64,000 nt of DNA from Sympetrum striolatum (taxonomy: Eukaryota > Arthropoda > Insecta > Odonata > Libellulidae). The notes under the pieces were generated by a model. That model saw only the letters and a program-made list of their open reading frames with translations, did not search any database and was not told the origin of the DNA. The DNA lies in the NCBI GenBank assembly GCA_947579665.1, contig OX388343.1:101251657-101315656 (forward strand), in the 5' to 3' direction. This document shows, one piece after another, positions 24,634 to 37,488 of the stretch; positions within the stretch are counted from its first letter, which is position 1, and each line of letters begins with the position of its first letter. The position numbers and the translations under genes were made by a program.

Positions 24634-25886
24634 ATTTCGGTGAAATAATTTATTTTCGATGCTTTTTTCATAGATTTGCAAAGTCACGAAAAGTTAGGCA
24701 AAAGAGACGAAAAATAATTGAAATTTCGGTAAAATTATCCAATTTCGATGCTCTTTTCGATCATATCTTGGAAAAATCACGAATACAAAAAATAATAGAG
24801 GAAAACTATTGAAACTTTCGTGAATTTATCCGTTTTCGATGCTTTTTTTAATCATATCTTTTCAAAATAACGAAAACTAAGGAAAAATAAAGGAAAAAGA
24901 TTGGAATTTTGGTGAAATTATCCGTTTTCGATGATTTTCTCGATTATATCTTGGCAAAATTACGAAAACAATGGCAAAATAGAGGGAAAAGATTGAAATT
25001 TCAGTAAAGGTCTTCGTTTTCGATGCTTTTTTCGATCATATCATGGAAAAATCACTAAAAATTTAGACAAAATAGACGAAAAAAGATTGATTTTTATGTG
25101 AAATTAACCGTCTTCGATGCTTTTTTCGATCATGTAAAAGCAAAATCACGAATAGTAAGGTAAAATAGACGAAAAAAGATTGAAATATCTGTGAAAATAT
25201 CCGTTTTAAATGCTATTTGCGATCATATCTTGGCAAAATCTTGAAAACTATGGAATATTAGAGAAAAAAGTATGAAATTTCAATGAAATTTTCTTTTATT
25301 GATTCTTTTTTCGATCATATCTTGGCAAAATCACGAAAACTAAGGAAAAATAGAGGAGAATGATTGAAAATTCGCTGAAATAATCCGTTTTCGATACTTC
25401 TTTCGATCATATCTTGGAAAAATTTCGAAAACTAAGGCAAAATATAGGAAAAGGATTGTTATTTCAGTGAAATCATCCGTTTCCGATGCTTTTTACGATC
25501 ATATCTTTGAAAATTCACGAAAAGTTAGGCAAAATGAACGAAAAAAGACTGAAATTTCGGTGAAATTATTCGTTTTTTAGTTTTTCTTGATCATATCTTG
25601 GAAAAATCAAGAAAATTAACGAAAAATAGTATAAAAAAGATTGAAATTTCGCTGAAATTATCCGTTTTCGATGCTTATTTCGATCATATCATGGAAAAAT
25701 CACTAAAAATGAAGACAAAATAGACAAAAAAAGATTGATTTTTAAGTGAAATTAACCGTTTTCGATGCTTTTTTCGATCATGTGAAAGCAAAATCACGAA
25801 TAGTAAGGTAAGATAGACGAAAAAAGATTGTAATTTTGGGGAAATTATCCGTTTTCCATGCTTTTTTCCATCATATCTTCGCAAAA
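24634..25886. repeat. Truncated C block of U8
   Basis: 1253 bp. It follows the 1609-bp beta form (including the optional monomer at 25551-25642) and stops abruptly after CATATCTTCGCAAAA, where U10 continues with CCAGAGAATC at the same block position. Confidence 0.92.
25551..25642. repeat. Optional 92-bp C monomer (U8)
   Basis: One full monomer with GTTTTTTAGTTTTTCTTG, absent from U4, U6 and U17 at the equivalent place. Matching copies are at 33314-33405 and 39609-39700, and in U19. Confidence 0.88.
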
Positions 25887-26248
25887 GGTCGACTCCGGGA
25901 GGTCGACTCCGGGAGGTCGACTCCGGGAGGTCGACTCCGGGAGGTCGACTCCGGGAGGTCGACTCCGGGAGGTCGACTCCGGGAGGTCGACTCCGGGAGG
26001 TCGACTCCGGGAGGTCGACTCCGGGAGGTCGACTCCGGGAGGTCGACTCCGGGAGGTCGACTCCGGGAGGTCGAATACGGGAGGTCAACTCGGAGAGGTT
26101 GGCTCCGGGAGTTTTACTCCGGGAGGTTGGCTCCGAGATTTCGATTGTGGGATTTCGACTCTTAGAGGTCCACTCCGGAAGGTCGACTCCGGGAAGCGCG
26201 ACCGGGAGGTCAACTCAGCGTTGTCGATTTGATTTTGATTGTGAGGAC
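25887..26248. repeat. Hybrid B' block: 13 perfect 14-bp units plus tail
   Basis: Thirteen identical consecutive GGTCGACTCCGGGA units (25887-26068), followed by GGTCGAATACGGGAGG and a U4-like tail. No J, A block or lead-in precedes it: C runs directly into B. The run is free of variants, so it looks recently expanded. Confidence 0.94.
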
Positions 26249-27765
26249 ATTTCGGTGAAATAATTTATTTTCGATGCTTTTTTCATACATTTGCAAAGTC
26301 ACGAAAAGTTAGGCAAAAGAGACGAAAAATAATTGAAATTTCGGTAAAATTATCCAATTTCGATGCTCTTTTCGATCATATCTTGGAAAAATCACGAATA
26401 CAAAGAATAATAGAGGAAAAATATTGAAACTTTCGTGAATTTATCCGTTTTCGATGCTTTTTTTAATCATATCTTTTCAAAATAACGAAAACTAAGGAAA
26501 AATAAAGGAAAAAGATTGGAATTTTGGTGAAATTATCCGTTTTCGATGATTTTCTCGATTATATCTTGGCAAAATTACGAAAACTATGGCAAAATAGAGG
26601 GAAAAGATTGAAATTTCAGTAAAATTCTTCGTTTTCGATGCTTTTTTCGATCATATCATGGAAAAATCACTAAAAATTTAGACAAAATAGACGAAAAAAG
26701 ATTGATTTTTATGTGAAATTAACCGTCTTCGATGCTTTTTTCGATCATGTAAAAGCAAAATCACGAATAGTAAGGTAAAATAGACGAAAAAAGATTGAAA
26801 TATCTGTGAAAATATCCGTTTTAAATGCTATTTGCGATCATATCTTGGCAAAATCTTGAAAACTATGGAATATTAGAGAAAAAAGTATGAAATTTCAATG
26901 AAATTTTCTTTTATTGATTCTTTTTTCGATCATATCTTGGCAAAATCACGAAAACTAAGGAAAAATAGAGGAGAATGATTGAAAATTCGCTGAAATAATC
27001 CGTTTTCGATACTTCTTTCGATCATATCTTGGAAAAATTTCGAAAACTAAGGCAAAATATAGGAAAAGGATTGTTATTTCAGTGAAATCATCCGTTTCCG
27101 ATGCTATTTACGATCATATCTTTGAAAATTCACGAAAAGTTAGGCAAAATGAACGAAAAAAGATTGAAATTTCGCTGAAATTATCCGTTTTCGATGCTTA
27201 TTTCGATCATATCATGGAAAAATCACTAAAAATGAAGACAAAATAGACAAAAAAAGATTGATTTTTATGTGAAATTAACCGTTTTCGATGCTTTTTTCGA
27301 TCATGTGAAAGCAAAATCACGAATAGTAAGGTAAGATAGACGAAAAAAGATTGTAATTTTGGGGAAATCATCCGTTTTCCATGCTTTTTTCCATCATATC
27401 TTCGCAAAACCAGAGAATCTAAGCCATAATAGAGAATAAAGATTGAAATTTAGGTGAAATTCTTCGTTTTCGATGCTTTCTTCGATCATATCTTGGTAAA
27501 AAACGAAATTTAAGGTAAATTTACGAAAACAAGATTTAAATTTAAGTGAAATTATGCGTTTTCGATCCATTTCTTATCAAATCTTTCCAAAATTACGAAA
27601 ATTAAGGCAAGATAGACGAAAAAATATTGAAATTTCAGTGAAATTAACCGTTATCGATGCTTATTTCGTTCATATATTGGCTAAATAACGAAAACAAAGG
27701 AAACATAGAGGATAAAGAATGAAATTTCGGTGAAATTTTCTCTTTTGATACTTTTTTCAATAGAA
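26249..27765. repeat. C block after hybrid B' of U8
   Basis: 1517 bp, matching U4 and U6 in length and order of monomers. A single GATGCTATTTACG variant lies near 27100. Confidence 0.91.
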
Positions 27766-28440
27766 TTTCTTTATAAAAACGTATCGATTTACGCTGCTCT
27801 TTATCGAGTTATAGTCAAATTCCCGAGGTAATTGAAATAATGTGAATGACCAGAGGTCACCAACTAAGACTTAAAGACAACGATCCGATGTGAAGGACCC
27901 AAGATAGATGACCCGAGATCGATAATCAAGGTCGATGAATTGAGGTCGATGACTCCAGCCTGATGACCAGTGGCCGTTGACCAGAGCTCAATGACACGAG
28001 GCCGATGACCCGAGCTCGATTACCCGAGATCGATGACCCGAGGTCGACGAAAAAGGGTCGAAGAACCGAAGCCGAAGAAACGAGGTCGATGACCCGAGGT
28101 CGATGACAGGAGGTCGATGACCCGAGGTCGATGACAAGAGGTCGATGACCCCAGGTCGATGACCCGAGATCGATGACCCGAGGTCAATGGCTCGAGGTCA
28201 ATGACCCGAGATCGATGACCTGAGGTCAATGTCAAAAGGTCTATGACCCGAGTTCAATGACCCGAGATGGATGACCCTGGTTTGATGACCTGAGGTGGAT
28301 GAACCGAGGTCAATAACCCGAGGTGGATGACCCGAGGTCGTTGACCTGAGGTCATTGACCCGAGGTAATTGACCCGAGGTCATTCACCAGAGGTCATTGA
28401 CCCGAGGTCATTGACCCGAGGTGTCTGTCCCCAGGTGGAT
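27766..28440. repeat. Junction J and A block of U9 (alpha)
   Basis: J is 27766-27822; the A block is 618 bp. Unlike neighbouring alpha copies it has GACCCTGGTTTGATG and CAATAACCCG near 28273-28316, variants shared with U0. Confidence 0.91.
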
Positions 28441-28955
28441 GACCTGTAAGTCGATTTGGGAGGGTCGACTCCGGGAGGTCGACTCCGGGAGGTCGACTCC
28501 GGGAGGTCGACTCCGGGAGGTCCACTCCGGGAGGTCCACTCCGGGAGGTCCACTCCGGGAGGTCGACTCCGGGTGGTCGACTCCGGGAGGTCGACTCCGG
28601 GAGGTTGACTCCGGGAGGTCGACTCAGGGAGGTCGACTCCGGGAGGTCGACTCCGGGAGGTTGGCTCCGTGATTATGACTGTGGGATTTCGACTCTTTGA
28701 GGTCCACTTCGGGAGGTAGACTCCGGGATTTTGACTCCAGAAGGTCGACCCCGGAGACCCCCCCGACCACCTGGAGGTCGAATACGGGAGGTCAACTCGG
28801 AGAGGTCGGCTCCGGGAGTTTTACTCCGGGAGGTTGGCTCCGAGATTTCGATTGTGGGATTTCGACTCTTAGAGGTCCACTCCGGAAGGTCGACTCCGGG
28901 AAGCGCGACCGGGAGGTCAACTCAGCGTTGTCGATTTGAATTTGATTGTGAGGAC
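28441..28955. repeat. B block of U9 (alpha, contracted)
   Basis: 515 bp, seven units shorter than U5. The GATCGATTCC lead-in unit is gone and three GGTCCACTCC variants lie in a row near 28520-28560, so both loss and local amplification occurred. Confidence 0.92.
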
Positions 28956-31194
28956 ACTTCGGTGAAATAATTTATTTTCGATGCTTTTTTTCATACATTT
29001 GCAAAGTCACGAAAAGTAAGGCAAAAGAGACGAAAATAATTGAAATTTCGGTAAAATTATCCAATTTCGATGATTTTTTTTAATCATATCTTGGCAAAAT
29101 TACGAAAACTAAGGCAAAATAGAGGGAAAAGATTGAAATTTCAGTAAAATTCTTCGTTTTCGATGCTTTTTTCGATCAGATCATGAAAAAATCACTAAAA
29201 ATTAAGACAAAATAGACGAAAAAAGATTGAAATATCTATAAAAATATCCGTTTTCAATGCTATTTGCGATCATATCTTGGCAAAATCTTGAAAACTATGG
29301 CATATTAGAGGAAAAATTATGTAATTTCAATGAAATTTTCTTTTATTGATGCTTTTTCCGATTATATCTACGCAAAATCACGAAAACTAAGAAAAAATAG
29401 AGGAGAAAGATTAAAAATTCGCTGAAATAATCCGTTTTCGATACTACTTTCGATCATATCTTGGCAAAATCACCAAAAAATTAAGGCCAAATTGAGGATA
29501 AAAGTTTATATTTTTGTATAAATATCCGTTTACGATGCTATTTTCGATCATATCTTGGAAAAATTTCGAAAACTAAGGCAAAATATAGGAAAAGGAATGA
29601 AATTTCAGTGAAATCATCCGTTTCCGATCCTTTTTACGATCATATCTTGGAAAAATCACGAAAAGTTAGGCAAAATGAACGAAAAAAGACTGAAATTTCG
29701 GTGAAATTATTCGTTTTTGATGTTTTTCTTGATCATATCTTGGAAAAATCAAGAAAATTAACGAAAAATAGAATAAAAAAGATTGAAATTTCTGTGAAAA
29801 TATCCGTTTTCGATGCTTTCTTCGATCATATCTTGGTAAAAAACGAAATTTAAGGTAAATTTACGAAAACAAGATTTAAATTAAAAGTGAATCTTTTAAT
29901 TTAATAATAAATTATTTTAATAATAAATTAAAAGTGAATCTTTTAATCATTTATTTGTGAAATTATGCGTTATCGATCCATTTATTATCAAATCTTTCCA
30001 AAATCACGAAAAGTTAGGCAAGATAGACGAAAAAATATTGAAATTTCGGTGAAATTAACCGTTATCGATGCTTTTTTAGTTCATATATTGGCTAAATCAC
30101 GAAAACAAAGGAAACATAGAGAAAAAAGTTTGAAATTTCAATGAAATTTTCTTTTATTGATGCTTTTTTCGATCATATCTAGGCAAAATCACGAAAACTA
30201 AGGAAAAATAGAGGAGAAAGATTAAAAATTCGCTGAAATAATCCGTTTTCGATACTTCTTTCGATCATATCGTGGCAAAATCACCAAAAAATTAAGGCAA
30301 AATTGAGGAAAAAAGTTTAAATTTTTGTGAAAATATCCGTTTACGATGCTTTTTTCGATCATATCTTGGAAAAATTTCGAAAACTAAGGAAAAATATAGG
30401 AAAAAGATTGAAATTTCGGTGAAATTATTCGTTTTTGATGTTTTTCTTGATCATATCTTGGAAAAATCAAGAAAATTAACGAAAAATAGTATAGAAAAGA
30501 TTGAAATTTCTGTGAAAATATCCGTTTTCCATGATTTTTTCGATCATATCCTGGCCAAATCATGAAAACTAAGGCGAACTAGAGGAAAAAGTTTCAAATT
30601 TCGCTGAAATTATCCGTTTTCGATGCGTATTTCGATCATATCATGGAAAAATCACTAAAAATGAAGACAAAATAGACGAAAAAAGATTGATTTTTATGTG
30701 AAATTAACCGTTTTTGATGCTTTTTTCGATCATGTAAAAGCAAAATCACGAATAGTAAGGTAAAATAGACGAAAAAAGATTGTAATTTTGGGGAAATTAA
30801 CCGTTTTCCATGCTTTTTTCCATCATATCTTCGCAAAACCAGAGAATCTAAGCCATAAAAGAGGAAAAAGATTGAAATTTAGGTAAAATTTTTCTTTTTC
30901 GATGCTTTCTTCGATCATATCTTGGTAAAAAACGAAATTTAAGGTAAATTTACGAAAACAAGATTAAAATTTAGGTGAAATTATGCGTTTTCGATCCATT
31001 TCTAAACAAATCTTTCCAAAATCACGAAAACTAAGGCAAGATAGACGAAAAAATATTGAAATTTCGGTGAAATTAACCGTATTCGTTGCTTTTTTCGTTC
31101 ATATATTGGCTAAATCACGAAAACAAAGGAAACATAGAGGATAAAGAATGAAATTTCGGTTAAATTTTCTATTTTGACACTTTTTTCAATAGAA
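28956..31194. repeat. C block of U9 (alpha) with 71-bp insertion
   Basis: 2239 bp, equal to 2168 + 71. The insertion lies around 29883-29956; the rest follows the alpha pattern. Confidence 0.92.
29878..29956. repeat. Unique 71-bp foldback-like insertion in a C monomer
   Basis: Two 23-bp direct repeats (29878-29900 and 29925-29947). Each is a hairpin with loop TGAAT: arms AAATTAAAAG and CTTTTAATTT in the first, eight paired bases in the second. They flank a 24-bp segment of A and T only. The segment is extremely A+T-rich and unlike the 92-bp monomer; other alpha copies read AAATTTAGGTGAAATTATG here. It may be a tiny foldback element or a slippage product; no clear target-site duplication is visible. 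Confidence 0.85.
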
Positions 31195-31854
31195 TTTCTT
31201 TATAAAAACGTATCGATTTACGCTGCTCTTTATCGAGTTATAGTCAAATTCACGAGGTGAACGACATGATATGAATGACCAGAGGTCACCAACTAAGACT
31301 TAAAGACAACGTTCCGATGTGAAGGACCCGAGATAGATGACCCGAGATCGATAATCAAGGTCGATGAATTGAGGTCGATGACTCCAGCCTGATGACCAGT
31401 GGCCGTTGACCAGAGCTCAATGACACGAGGCCGATGACCCGAGCTCGATTACCCGAGATCGATGACCCGAGGTCGACGAAAAAGGGTCGAAGAACCAAAG
31501 CCGAAGAAACGAGGTCGATGACCCGAGGTCGATGACAGGAGGTCGATGACCCCAGGTCGATGACAGGAGGTCGATGACCCCAGGTCGATGACCCGAAGTC
31601 GATGACCCTAGGTCAATGGCTCGAGGTCAATGACCCGAGATCGATGACCCGAGGTCAATGACCCGAGGTCAATGACCCGAGATCGATGAGCCGGGTTTGA
31701 TGACCTAAGGTGGATGAACCGAGGTCAATGACCCGAGGTGGATGACCCGAGGTCAATGACCCGGGGTCGTTATCCGAGGTCATTGACCCGAGGTCATTGA
31801 CCCGAGGTCATTCACCAGAGGTCATTGACCCGAGGTCTCTGACCCCTGGTGGAT
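31195..31854. repeat. Junction J and A block of U10 (beta)
   Basis: J is 31195-31251. The A block is 603 bp: one 14-bp unit shorter than U6, plus one missing base (GGGGTCGTTATCCGAGG near 31763). It is one of only two A blocks out of the 14n+2 register. Confidence 0.92.
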
Positions 31855-32396
31855 GACCTGTAGGTCGATTTGGGATGGTCGACTCCGGGTGATCGATTCC
31901 TGGAGGTCGACTCCGGGTGGTCGACTCCAGGAGGTCCACTCCGGGAGGTCGACTCCGGGAGGTCGACTCCGGGAGGTCGACTCCGGGAGGTCGACTCCGA
32001 GAGGTCGACTCCGGGAGGTCGACTCCGGGAGGTCGACTCCGGGTGGTTGACTACGGGAGGTCGACTCCGGGAGGTCGACTCTGGTAGGTCTACTCCAGGA
32101 GGTCAACTCCGGGAGGTCGACTCCGGGAGGTCGACTCCGGGAGGTCGACTCCGGGAGGTTGGCTCCGGGATTTTGGCTGTGGGATTTCGACTCTTTGAGG
32201 TACAATTCGGGAGGTCGACACCGGGATTTTGACTCCGGAAGGTCGACCCCGGAGTCCCCCCGACTACCGGGAGGTTGAATACGGGAGGTTGGCTCCGGGA
32301 TTTCGACTCTTGGAGGTTCACTCCGGAAGGTTGACTCCGGGAAGCGCGACCGGGAGGTCAACTCAGCGTTGTCGATTTGATTTTGATTGTGAGGAC
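31855..32396. repeat. B block of U10 (beta)
   Basis: 542 bp. Private variants are GGTTGACTACGGGAGG near 32044 and GGTCTACTCCAGG near 32086. Confidence 0.92.
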
Positions 32397-34005
32397 ATTT
32401 CGGTGAAATAATTTATTTTCGATGCTTTTTTCATAGATTTGCAAAGTCACGAAAAGTTAGGCAAAAGAGACGAAAAATAATTGAAATTTCGGTAAAATTA
32501 TCCAATTTCGATGCTCTTTTCGATCATATCTTGGAAAAATCACGAATACAAAAAATAATAGAGGAAAACTATTGAAACTTTCGTGAATTTATCCGTTTTC
32601 GATGCTTTTTTTAATCATATCTTTTCAAAATAACGAAAACTAAGGAAAAATAAAGGAAAAAGATTGGAATTTTGGTGAAATTATCCGTTTTCGATGATTT
32701 TCTCGATTATATCTTGGCAAAATTACGAAAACAATGGCAAAATAGAGGGAAAAGATTGAAATTTCAGTAAAGGTCTTCGTTTTCGATGCTTTTTTCGATC
32801 ATATCATGGAAAAATCACTAAAAATTTAGACAAAATAGACGAAAAAAGATTGATTTTTATGTGAAATTAACCGTCTTCGATGCTTTTTTCGATCATGTAA
32901 AAGCAAAATCACGAATAGTAAGGTAAAATAGACGAAAAAAGATTGAAATATCTGTGAAAATATCCGTTTCAAATGCTATTTGCGATCATATCTTGGCAAA
33001 ATCTTGAAAACTATGGAATATTAGAGAAAAAAGTATGAAATTTCAATGAAATTTTCTTTTATTGATTCTTTTTTCGATCATATCTTGGCAAAATCACGAA
33101 AACTAAGGAAAAATAGAGGAGAATGATTGAAAATTCGCTGAAATAATCCGTTTTCGATACTTCTTTCGATCATATCTTGGAAAAATTTCGAAAACTAAGG
33201 CAAAATATAGGAAAAGGATTGTTATTTCAGTGAAATCATCCGTTTCCGATGCTTTTTACGATCATATCTTTGAAAATTCACGAAAAGTTAGGCAAAATGA
33301 ACGAAAAAAGACTGAAATTTCGGTGAAATTATTCGTTTTTTAGTTTTTCTTGATCATATCTTGGAAAAATCAAGAAAATTAACGAAAAATAGTATAGAAA
33401 AGATTGAAATTTCGCTGAAATTATCCGTTTTCGATGCTTATTTCGATCATATCATGGAAAAATCACTAAAAATGAAGACCAAATAGACAAAAAAAGATTG
33501 ATTTTTAAGTGAAATTAACCGTTTTCGATGCTTTTTTCGATCATGTGAAAGCAAAATCACGAATAGTAAGGTAAGATAGACGAAAAAAGATTGTAATTTT
33601 GGGGAAATTATCCGTTTTCCATGCTTTTTTCCATCATATCTTCGCAAAACCAGAGAATCTAAGCCATAATAGAGAAATAAGATTGAAATTTAGGTGAAAT
33701 TCTTCGTTTTCGATGCTTTCTTCGATCATATCTTGGTAAAAAACGAAATTTAAGGTAAATTTACGAAAACAAGATTAAAATTTAAGTGAAATTATGCGTT
33801 TTCGATCCATTTCTTATCAAATCTTTCCAAAATCACGAAAATTAAGGCAAGATAGACGAAAAAATATTGAAATTTCAGTGAAATTAACCGTTATCGATGC
33901 TTATTTCGTTTATATATTGGCTAAATCACGAAAACAAAGGAAACATAGAGGATAAAGAATGAAATTTTGGTGAAATTTTCTCTTTTGATACTTTTTTCAA
34001 TAGAA
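32397..34005. repeat. C block of U10 (beta, long form)
   Basis: 1609 bp, equal to 1517 + 92. The extra monomer is 33314-33405. Confidence 0.92.
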
Positions 34006-34652
34006 TTTCTTTATAAAAACGTATCGATTTACGCTGCTCTTTATCGAGTTATAGTCAAATTCCCGAGGTAATTGAAATGATGTGAATGACCAGAGGTTAC
34101 CAACTAAGACTTAAAGACAACGATCCGATGTGAAGGACCCAAGATAGATGACCCGAGATCGATAATCATGGTCGATGAATTGAGGTCGATGACTCCAGCC
34201 TGATGATCAGTGGCCGTTGACCAGAGCCCAATGACACGAGGCCAATGACCCGAGCTCGATTACCCGAGATCGATGACCCGAGGTCGACGAAAAAGGGTCG
34301 AAGAACCGAAGCCGAAAAAACGAGGTCGATGACCCGAGGTCGATGACAGGAGGTCGATGACCCCAGGTCGATGACCCGAGATCGATGACCCGAGGTCAAT
34401 GGCTCGAGGTCAATGACCCGAGAACGATGACCTGAGGTCAATGTCAAAAGGTCTATGACCCGAGGTCAATGACCCGAGATGGATGATCCGGGTTTGATGA
34501 CCTGAGGTGGATGAACCGAGGTCAATGACCCGAGGTGGATGACCCGAGGTCGTTGACCCGAGGTCATTGACACGAGGTAATTGACCCGAGGTCATTCACC
34601 AGAGGTCATTGACCCGAGGTCATTGACCCGAGGTCTCTGTCCCCAGGTGGAT
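34006..34652. repeat. Junction J and A block of U11 (alpha)
   Basis: J is 34006-34062. The A block is 590 bp (618 - 28), the two units lost in the GATGACAGG/GATGACAAG zone near 34340. Confidence 0.92.
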
Positions 34653-35320
34653 GACCTGTAAGTCGATTTGGGAGGGTCGACTCCGGGTGATCGATTCCGG
34701 GAGGTCGACTCCGGGAGGTCGACTCCGGGTGGTCGACTCCAGGAGGTCGACTCCGGGAGGTCGACTCCGGGAGGTCGACTCCGGGAGGTCGACTCCGGGA
34801 GGTCGACTCCGGGAGGTCGACTCCGGGAGGTCGACTCTGGGAGGTCGACTCCGGGAGGTCCACTCCGGGTGGTCGACTCCGGGAGGTCCACTCCGGGTGG
34901 TCCACTCCGGGTGGTCGACTCCGGGAGGTCGACTCCGGGTGGTCGACTCCGGGAGGTCGACTCCGGGAGGTTGACTCCGGGAGGTCGACTCAGGGAGGTC
35001 GACTCCGGGAGGTCGACTCCGGGAGGTTGGCTCCGTGATTATGACTGTGGGATTTCGACTCTTTGAGGTCCACTTCGGGAGGTCGACTCCGGGATTTTGA
35101 CTCCAGAAGGTCGACCCCGGAGACCCCCCGACCACCTGGAGGTCGAATACGGGAGGTCAACTCGGAGAGGTCGGCTCCGGGAGTTTTACTCCAGGAGGTT
35201 GGCTCCGAGATTTCGATTGTGGGATTTCGACTCTTAGAGGTCCACTCCGGAAGGTCGACTCCGGGAAGCGCGACCGGGAGGTCAACTCAGCGTTGTCGAT
35301 TTGATTTTCATTGTGAGGAC
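34653..35320. repeat. B block of U11 (alpha, expanded)
   Basis: 668 bp: four units longer than U5, less one base lost in the C-run near 35123 (seven Cs in other alpha copies, six here). Confidence 0.92.
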
Positions 35321-37488
35321 ATTTCGGTGAAATAATTTATTTTCGAAGCTTTTTTTCATACATTTGCAAAGTCACGAAAAGTAAGGCAAAAGAGACGAAA
35401 ATAATTGAAATTTCGGTAAAATTATCCAATTTCGATGCTTTTTTTTAATCATATCTTGGCAAAATTACGAAAACTAAGGCAAAATAGAGGGAAAAGATTG
35501 AAATTTCAGTAAAATTCTTCGTTTTCGATGCTTTTTTCGATCAGATCATGAAAAAATCACTAAAAATTAAGACAAAATAAACGAAAAAAGATTGAAATAT
35601 CTATAAAAATATCCGTTTTCAATGCAATTTGCGATCATATCTTGGCAAAATCTTGAAAACTATGGCATATTAGAGGAAAAATTATGTAATTTCAATGAAA
35701 TTTTCTTTTATTGATGCTTTTTCCGATCATATCTACGCAAAATCACGAAAACTAAGAAAAAATAGATGAGAAAGATTAAAAATTCGCTGAAATAATCCGT
35801 TTTCGATACTACTTTCGATCATATCTTGGCAAAATCACCAAAAAATTAAGGCAAAATTGAGGATAAAAGTTTATATTTTTGTATAAATATCCGTTTACGA
35901 TGCTATTTTCGATCATATCTTGGAAAAATTTCGAAAACTAAGGCAAAATATAGGAAAAGGAATGAAATTTCAGTGAAATCATCCGTTTCCGATCCTTTTT
36001 ACGATCATATCTTGGAAAAATCACGAAAAGTTAGGCAAAATGAACGAAAAAAGACTGAAATTTCGGTGAAATTATTCGTTTTTGATGTTTTTCTTGATCA
36101 TATCTTGGAAAAATCAAGAAAATTAACGAAAAATAGAATAGAAAAGATTGAAATTTCTGTGAAAATATCCGTTTTCGATGCTTTCTTCGATCATATCTTG
36201 GTAAAAAACGAAATTTAAGGTAAATTTACGAAAACAAGATTTAAATTTAGGTAAAATTATGCGTTATCGATCCATTTATTATCAAATCTTTCCAAAATCA
36301 CGAAAAGTTAGGCAAGATAGACGAAAAAATATTGAAATTTCGGTGAAATTAACCGTTATCGATGCTTTTTTAGTTCATATATTGGCTAAATCACGAAAAC
36401 AAAGGAAACATAGAGAAAAAAGTATGAAATTTCAATGAAATTTTCATTTATTGATGCTTTTTTCGATCATATCTAGGCAAAATCACGAAAACTAAGGAAA
36501 AATAGAGGAGAAAGATTAAAAATTCGCTGAAATAATCCGTTTTCGATACTTCTTTCGATCATATCGTGGCAAAATCACCAAAAAATTAAGGCAAAATTGA
36601 GGAAAAAAGTTTAAATTTTTGTTAAAATATCCGTTTACGATGCTTTTTTCGATCATATCTTGGAAAAATTTCGAAAACTAAGGAAAAATATAGGAAAAGG
36701 ATTGAAATTTCGGTGAAATTATTCGTTTTTGATGTTTTTCTTGATCATATCTTGGAAAAATCAAGAAAATTAACGAAAAATAGTATAGAAAAGATTGAAA
36801 TTTCTGTGAAAATATCCGTTTTCAATGATTTTTTCGATCACATCCTGACAAAATCACGAAAACTAAGGCGAACTAGAGGAAAAAGTTTCAAATTTCGCTG
36901 AAATTATCCGTTTTCGATGCTTATTTCGATCATATCATGGAAAAATCATTAAAAATGAAGACAAAATAGACGAAAAAAGATTGATTTTTATGTGAAATTA
37001 ACCGTTTTTGATGCTTTTTTCGATCATGTAAAAGCAAAATCACGAATAGTTAGGTAAAATAGACGAAAAAAGATTGTAATTTTGGGGAAATTAACCGTTT
37101 TCCATGCTTTTTTCCATCATATCTTCGCAAAACCAGAGAATCTAAGCCATAATAGAGGAAAAAGATTGAAATTTAGGTAAAATTTTTCTTTTTCGATGCT
37201 TTCTTCGATCATATCTTGGTAAAAAACGAAATTTAAGGTAAATTTACGAAAACAAGATTAAAATTTAGGTGAAATTATGCGTTTTCGATCCATTTCTAAA
37301 CAAATCTTTCCAAAATCACGAAAACTAAGGCAAGATAGACGAAAAAATATTGACATTTCGGTGAAATTAACCGTATTCGTTGCTTTTTTCGTTCATATAT
37401 TGGCTAAATCACGAAAACAAAGGAAACATAGAGGATAAAGAATGAAATTTCGGTTAAATTTTCTATTTTGACACTTTTTTCAATAGAA
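35321..37488. repeat. C block of U11 (alpha)
   Basis: 2168 bp. Private substitutions include TTTTCGAAGC near 35341, GATGAGAAAG near 35765 and TTTTCATTTATTG near 36443. Confidence 0.91.

Larger units (their letters stand above)
19975..27765. repeat. Higher-order dimer D2 (U7 alpha + U8 beta hybrid), 7791 bp
   Basis: Same plan as D1 up to 25886, then an extra B' + C segment (25887-27765) joined directly to the C block. It is matched by 54191-61883 (7693 bp). Confidence 0.9.
13220..29770. repeat. Segmental duplication, left copy (16.55 kb)
   Basis: Corresponds to about 47,420-64,000. The offset is 34,201 at U5/U16, 34,202 at U6/U17, 34,216 at U7/U18, 34,202 at U8/U19, 34,118 at U9/U20, and 34,230 at the last base. 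By eye the copies differ by scattered substitutions and by 14-bp steps. The right edge lies beyond the window. Confidence 0.92.
27766..34005. repeat. Higher-order dimer D3 (U9 alpha + U10 beta), 6240 bp
   Basis: The 65-bp difference from D1 is fully accounted for: B -98 (7 units), C +72 (71-bp insertion plus one base), A -15, B +14 and C +92 (one monomer). Confidence 0.9.

Noticed and set aside
25887..26068. G-quadruplex array
   Set aside because: G-runs of three are separated by 11 bases, too far apart for a standard quadruplex motif. The GTCGAC palindrome makes duplex or hairpin forms more likely.
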